Shown piece after piece: positions 61,834 to 64,000 of a DNA stretch of 64,000 nucleotides. The stretch is from positions 496,001 to 560,000 of the forward strand of contig NZ_SLZG01000001.1 of the NCBI RefSeq assembly GCF_004341625.1, given 5' to 3'. Position numbers and translations under genes: made by a program. Positions within the stretch are counted from its first letter, which is position 1; each line of letters begins with the position of its first letter. The stretch is from Rhizobium sp. BK376. GTDB taxonomy: Bacteria > Pseudomonadota > Alphaproteobacteria > Rhizobiales > Rhizobiaceae. The notes beneath the pieces are model-generated. The model did no database searches, was not told the origin of the DNA, and saw only the letters and a program-made list of their open reading frames with translations.

Positions 61834-63072
61834 ATGCTGGTCAGCCTCGTCTCGATCGCCAGTCTCATGTTGTCAACGCTGTTGATGATGATTGGCTACG
61901 GTCTCATGAACTTCGTCGTGCCGATCCGCTCTGTCGCGGAAGGTTGGTCGACCTTCACGATTTCCTGTATCGCAACGGGCTACACGTTCGGGTTCACGAT
62001 CTCGTGTATCATTACGCCCAAATTCGTCCAGCGCGTCGGTCACGTCAGGGTTTTCGGGGCGTTGATATCGCTGCTCTGCATCGGCGTTCTGCTTTGTGCG
62101 CTTATGGTGGATTGGCGCGCCTGGATCGCCTTCCGCTTCATTAGCGGTTTCGGCATAGCGGGAAGCTATCTCATCATTGAAAGCTGGCTCAACGAGCGTG
62201 TCACCAACGACAACAGGGCGACGATCTTTTCCGTCTACATGATCACCTGCCTTGTCGGGTCGATCGGCGGCCAATATCTCGTTCCGCTCGGCGATCCCAA
62301 GACAACCTATCTCTTCATCCTCTGCGGCGTCATCTTCTCGCTTGCCATGTTGCCGACGGCCCTGTCGACGGCGCAATCACCGACGCCGATCGCCCAGGCC
62401 AAATTCGACCTGCCGAAACTATACCGGCTGTCGCCGATCGCCTTCGTCGGCTCACTTCTGTCGGGCGCTCTCTCGGGCACCTGGAGCAGCCTGGGCGGTG
62501 TCTACACGCAGAATATCGGGATGAACACCGCGCAGGGCGCCACGCTTCTCTCCTGCGTTCTGGCGGGCGGCGCGGTTTCGCAAATGCCGATCGGGCGCAT
62601 TTCCGATATGATCGACCGACGCATCGTCATGATCGTCTGCGGCGTGGTCGGTGTCATCGCCTGTGTTTCGATGACGCTCCTCAGCGTGGAGTCGCAGGTC
62701 GCTCTCTATATAGGCGGCTTCTTCGTGGGCACGATGCTCTACCCGATCTATTCCATCAACGTCGCCCATGCGAACGATCGCGCCGCGCCGGACGAATATG
62801 TGACCATATCGAGCGGCATCATGATCCTTTACGGTCTCGGAACGGTTTCCGGACCGCTCGTCGGCGGCGCCTTGATGCAGTTTGCCGGCCCCCCCGGACT
62901 TCTGTGGTTCCTTGCCCTCGTCTTTGCATTTTACGCCGGCTATGCCGGCTGGCGCATGGCAATGCGCAAGGCGAATGAAGGCCGAATCGAAAAGACGGGC
63001 TTTCAGTCCCTGCCCATTCCGGTCCGGGGGACCGATGCGACGCCACGTTCCGCGATATCGCCAAGCGAATAG
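61834..63072 (+). CDS. MFS transporter (YcaD-like)
   Basis: A 412-residue major-facilitator protein with 12 predicted helices. Recognisable pieces are MMIGYGLMNFVVPIRSVAEGW, GFTISCIITPKFVQRVGHVRVF, FRFISGFGIAGSYLIIESWLNERVTNDNRA (family-specific charged loop) and SQMPIGRISDMIDRR. It resembles the YcaD group of unknown substrate. GGAAA precedes the ATG. It is divergent from the double-HTH gene. Confidence 0.9.
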   Translation: MLVSLVSIASLMLSTLLMMIGYGLMNFVVPIRSVAEGWSTFTISCIATGYTFGFTISCIITPKFVQRVGHVRVFGALISLLCIGVLLCALMVDWRAWIAFRFISGFGIAGSYLIIESWLNERVTNDNRATIFSVYMITCLVGSIGGQYLVPLGDPKTTYLFILCGVIFSLAMLPTALSTAQSPTPIAQAKFDLPKLYRLSPIAFVGSLLSGALSGTWSSLGGVYTQNIGMNTAQGATLLSCVLAGGAVSQMPIGRISDMIDRRIVMIVCGVVGVIACVSMTLLSVESQVALYIGGFFVGTMLYPIYSINVAHANDRAAPDEYVTISSGIMILYGLGTVSGPLVGGALMQFAGPPGLLWFLALVFAFYAGYAGWRMAMRKANEGRIEKTGFQSLPIPVRGTDATPRSAISPSE

Positions 63073-63300
63073 TTAGCCGCCCACCGGCGGCAGCACGGCT
63101 GCGTTCAATTTCCGGTGAACAGACGGCGACTTCGGCCACAAATAAAACTTGCGGTAACCCTGCCAGCAAAACTTGGAAACTCCGTCGAGAGGCTTTAAGT
63201 TTAGTTCAGAATTTAATGTAATTGTACCAACAGAAGTCTCCATCCGACGTCTTACCCCGAAGAGCAAAACCGGGGACGGCAGGCCTGACCAGGAAACACC
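63073..63300. other. Upstream region of pepN
   Basis: No gene. Region holds the pepN promoter area; an AT-rich tract lies at about 63195-63235. Confidence 0.4.
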
Positions 63301-64000
63301 ATGCGCACAGATACCGGCCAGATCATTAATCTGGCAGACTACCGTCCCACCGATTTTGTCCTTGAACGCGTGGATCTCACCTTCGAGCTCGATCCCACCG
63401 AAACCAAGGTCGAAGCCCGGCTGATCTTCCATCGCCGCGAAGGCGTCGAGCCGAGTGCTCCGCTTGTTCTCGATGGCGATGAACTCACGCTCTCCGGTCT
63501 CCTGCTCGACCAGTCGGAAATTCCGGCCGAGCAATATACGGTCCTGCCGGAAAGCCTGACCATTCGCGATCTTCCGGCAACGGCTCCGTTCGAAGTGACG
63601 ATCACCACGATCATCAATCCGGAAGCCAACACCCAGCTGATGGGGCTTTATCGCACCGGTGGCATCTACTGCACGCAGTGCGAAGCGGAAGGTTTCCGCC
63701 GCATCACCTATTTCCCGGATCGACCCGATGTATTGGCGCCCTTTACGGTCAATATCATCGCCGACAAGGCTGCGAACCCGTTGCTGCTGTCGAACGGTAA
63801 TTTCCTCGGCGGCGCCGGCTATACCGAAGGCAAACATTTTGCGGCCTGGTTCGATCCGCATCCGAAGCCGAGCTATCTCTTCGCACTGGTCGCCGGCGAT
63901 CTCGGCGTCGTGGAAGACACTTTCACCACGATGTCGGATCGCGAAGTCGCCCTGAAGATCTATGTCGAGCACGGCAAGGAGCCGCGTGCAGCTTACGCCA
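63301..64000 (+). CDS. pepN: Aminopeptidase N (N-terminal part, runs off window)
   Basis: The frame is open to the window end and gives the first 233 residues of an M1-family metallo-aminopeptidase. It begins MRTDTGQIINLADYRPTDFVLE and contains the PepN-type N-terminal beta domain (VDLTFELDPTETKVEARLIFHRR, INPEANTQLMGLYRTGGIYCTQCEAEGFRRITYFPDRPDVLAPF with the MGLY substrate-recognition region). The HEXXH zinc site lies beyond the window. AGGAAA precedes the ATG. Confidence 0.95.
   Translation, partial: MRTDTGQIINLADYRPTDFVLERVDLTFELDPTETKVEARLIFHRREGVEPSAPLVLDGDELTLSGLLLDQSEIPAEQYTVLPESLTIRDLPATAPFEVTITTIINPEANTQLMGLYRTGGIYCTQCEAEGFRRITYFPDRPDVLAPFTVNIIADKAANPLLLSNGNFLGGAGYTEGKHFAAWFDPHPKPSYLFALVAGDLGVVEDTFTTMSDREVALKIYVEHGKEPRAAYA

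Overview
The window looks like a chromosomal stretch from a fast-growing rhizobium (Rhizobium/Agrobacterium/Sinorhizobium group, most like R. leguminosarum or R. etli). The reasons are RopA/Omp2b-type porins in tandem, the gene neighbourhood rsh-rpoZ-NYN-smpB-dapA-lytic transglycosylase-porins, an iolR-iolCDEB cluster with an IolC-DUF2090 fusion, Rhizobiales-style palindromic intergenic elements, high GC, and alphaproteobacterial versions of etfD, mgtE and amn. No phage, transposase, plasmid or CRISPR locus was seen. It reads as core and near-core chromosome with some lineage-specific modules.

Layout. 1-9.4 kb: stringent-response enzyme (partial), RNA polymerase omega, a NYN-domain protein, a large coiled-coil protein, smpB, dapA, a soluble lytic transglycosylase and an alpha/beta hydrolase. 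9.5-14 kb: three tandem porin paralogs on the minus strand, each with its own terminator. 14.4-16.6 kb: tRNA-Ser(GCU) and a two-gene unit (HpaI-type aldolase and ferredoxin-reductase-like flavoprotein). 16.8-25.2 kb: inositol catabolism, with a Gfo/Idh/MocA dehydrogenase divergent from iolR, followed by iolC-iolD-iolE-iolB. Each of the three gaps between the iolCDEB genes carries a different palindromic repeat element. 25.2-31 kb: MATE transporter, glyoxalase-related protein, two PilZ-like paralogs flanking a host-attachment-family protein, a HisC-like aminotransferase and a small Sel1 protein.

31.5-36.2 kb: AMP nucleosidase, then a self-contained ECF42-type module (three YciI/DGPF proteins and a sigma factor with a C-terminal extension), preceded by a match to the reported ECF42 promoter motif. 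36.2-39.8 kb: envelope sugar module (flippase-like membrane protein, GT2, GT39). 39.9-42.7 kb: divergent class III aminotransferase and glutamine-synthetase-like gene, probably polyamine/amine catabolism. 42.8-50.2 kb: lipid-kinase-like protein, MFS exporter, HxlR regulator with divergent quinone reductase, MgtE, and an Lrp regulator with divergent EamA exporter. 50.3-64 kb: etfD, an SDR lacking the usual catalytic residues, an RND efflux pair, a YegD-like Hsp70, a variant family-4 uracil-DNA glycosylase, a short ORF with a strong ribosome binding site and two following terminators, a double-HTH protein, an MFS transporter and the start of pepN.

The points most worth a second look are the ECF42 module with its candidate promoter, the repeat-punctuated iol operon with an exact IolR-type box, the tandem 23-bp repeat and degenerate PilZ pair around the host-attachment protein, a general-stress-type promoter match overlapping a terminator upstream of mgtE, and the short ORF with double terminator near 60.3 kb.
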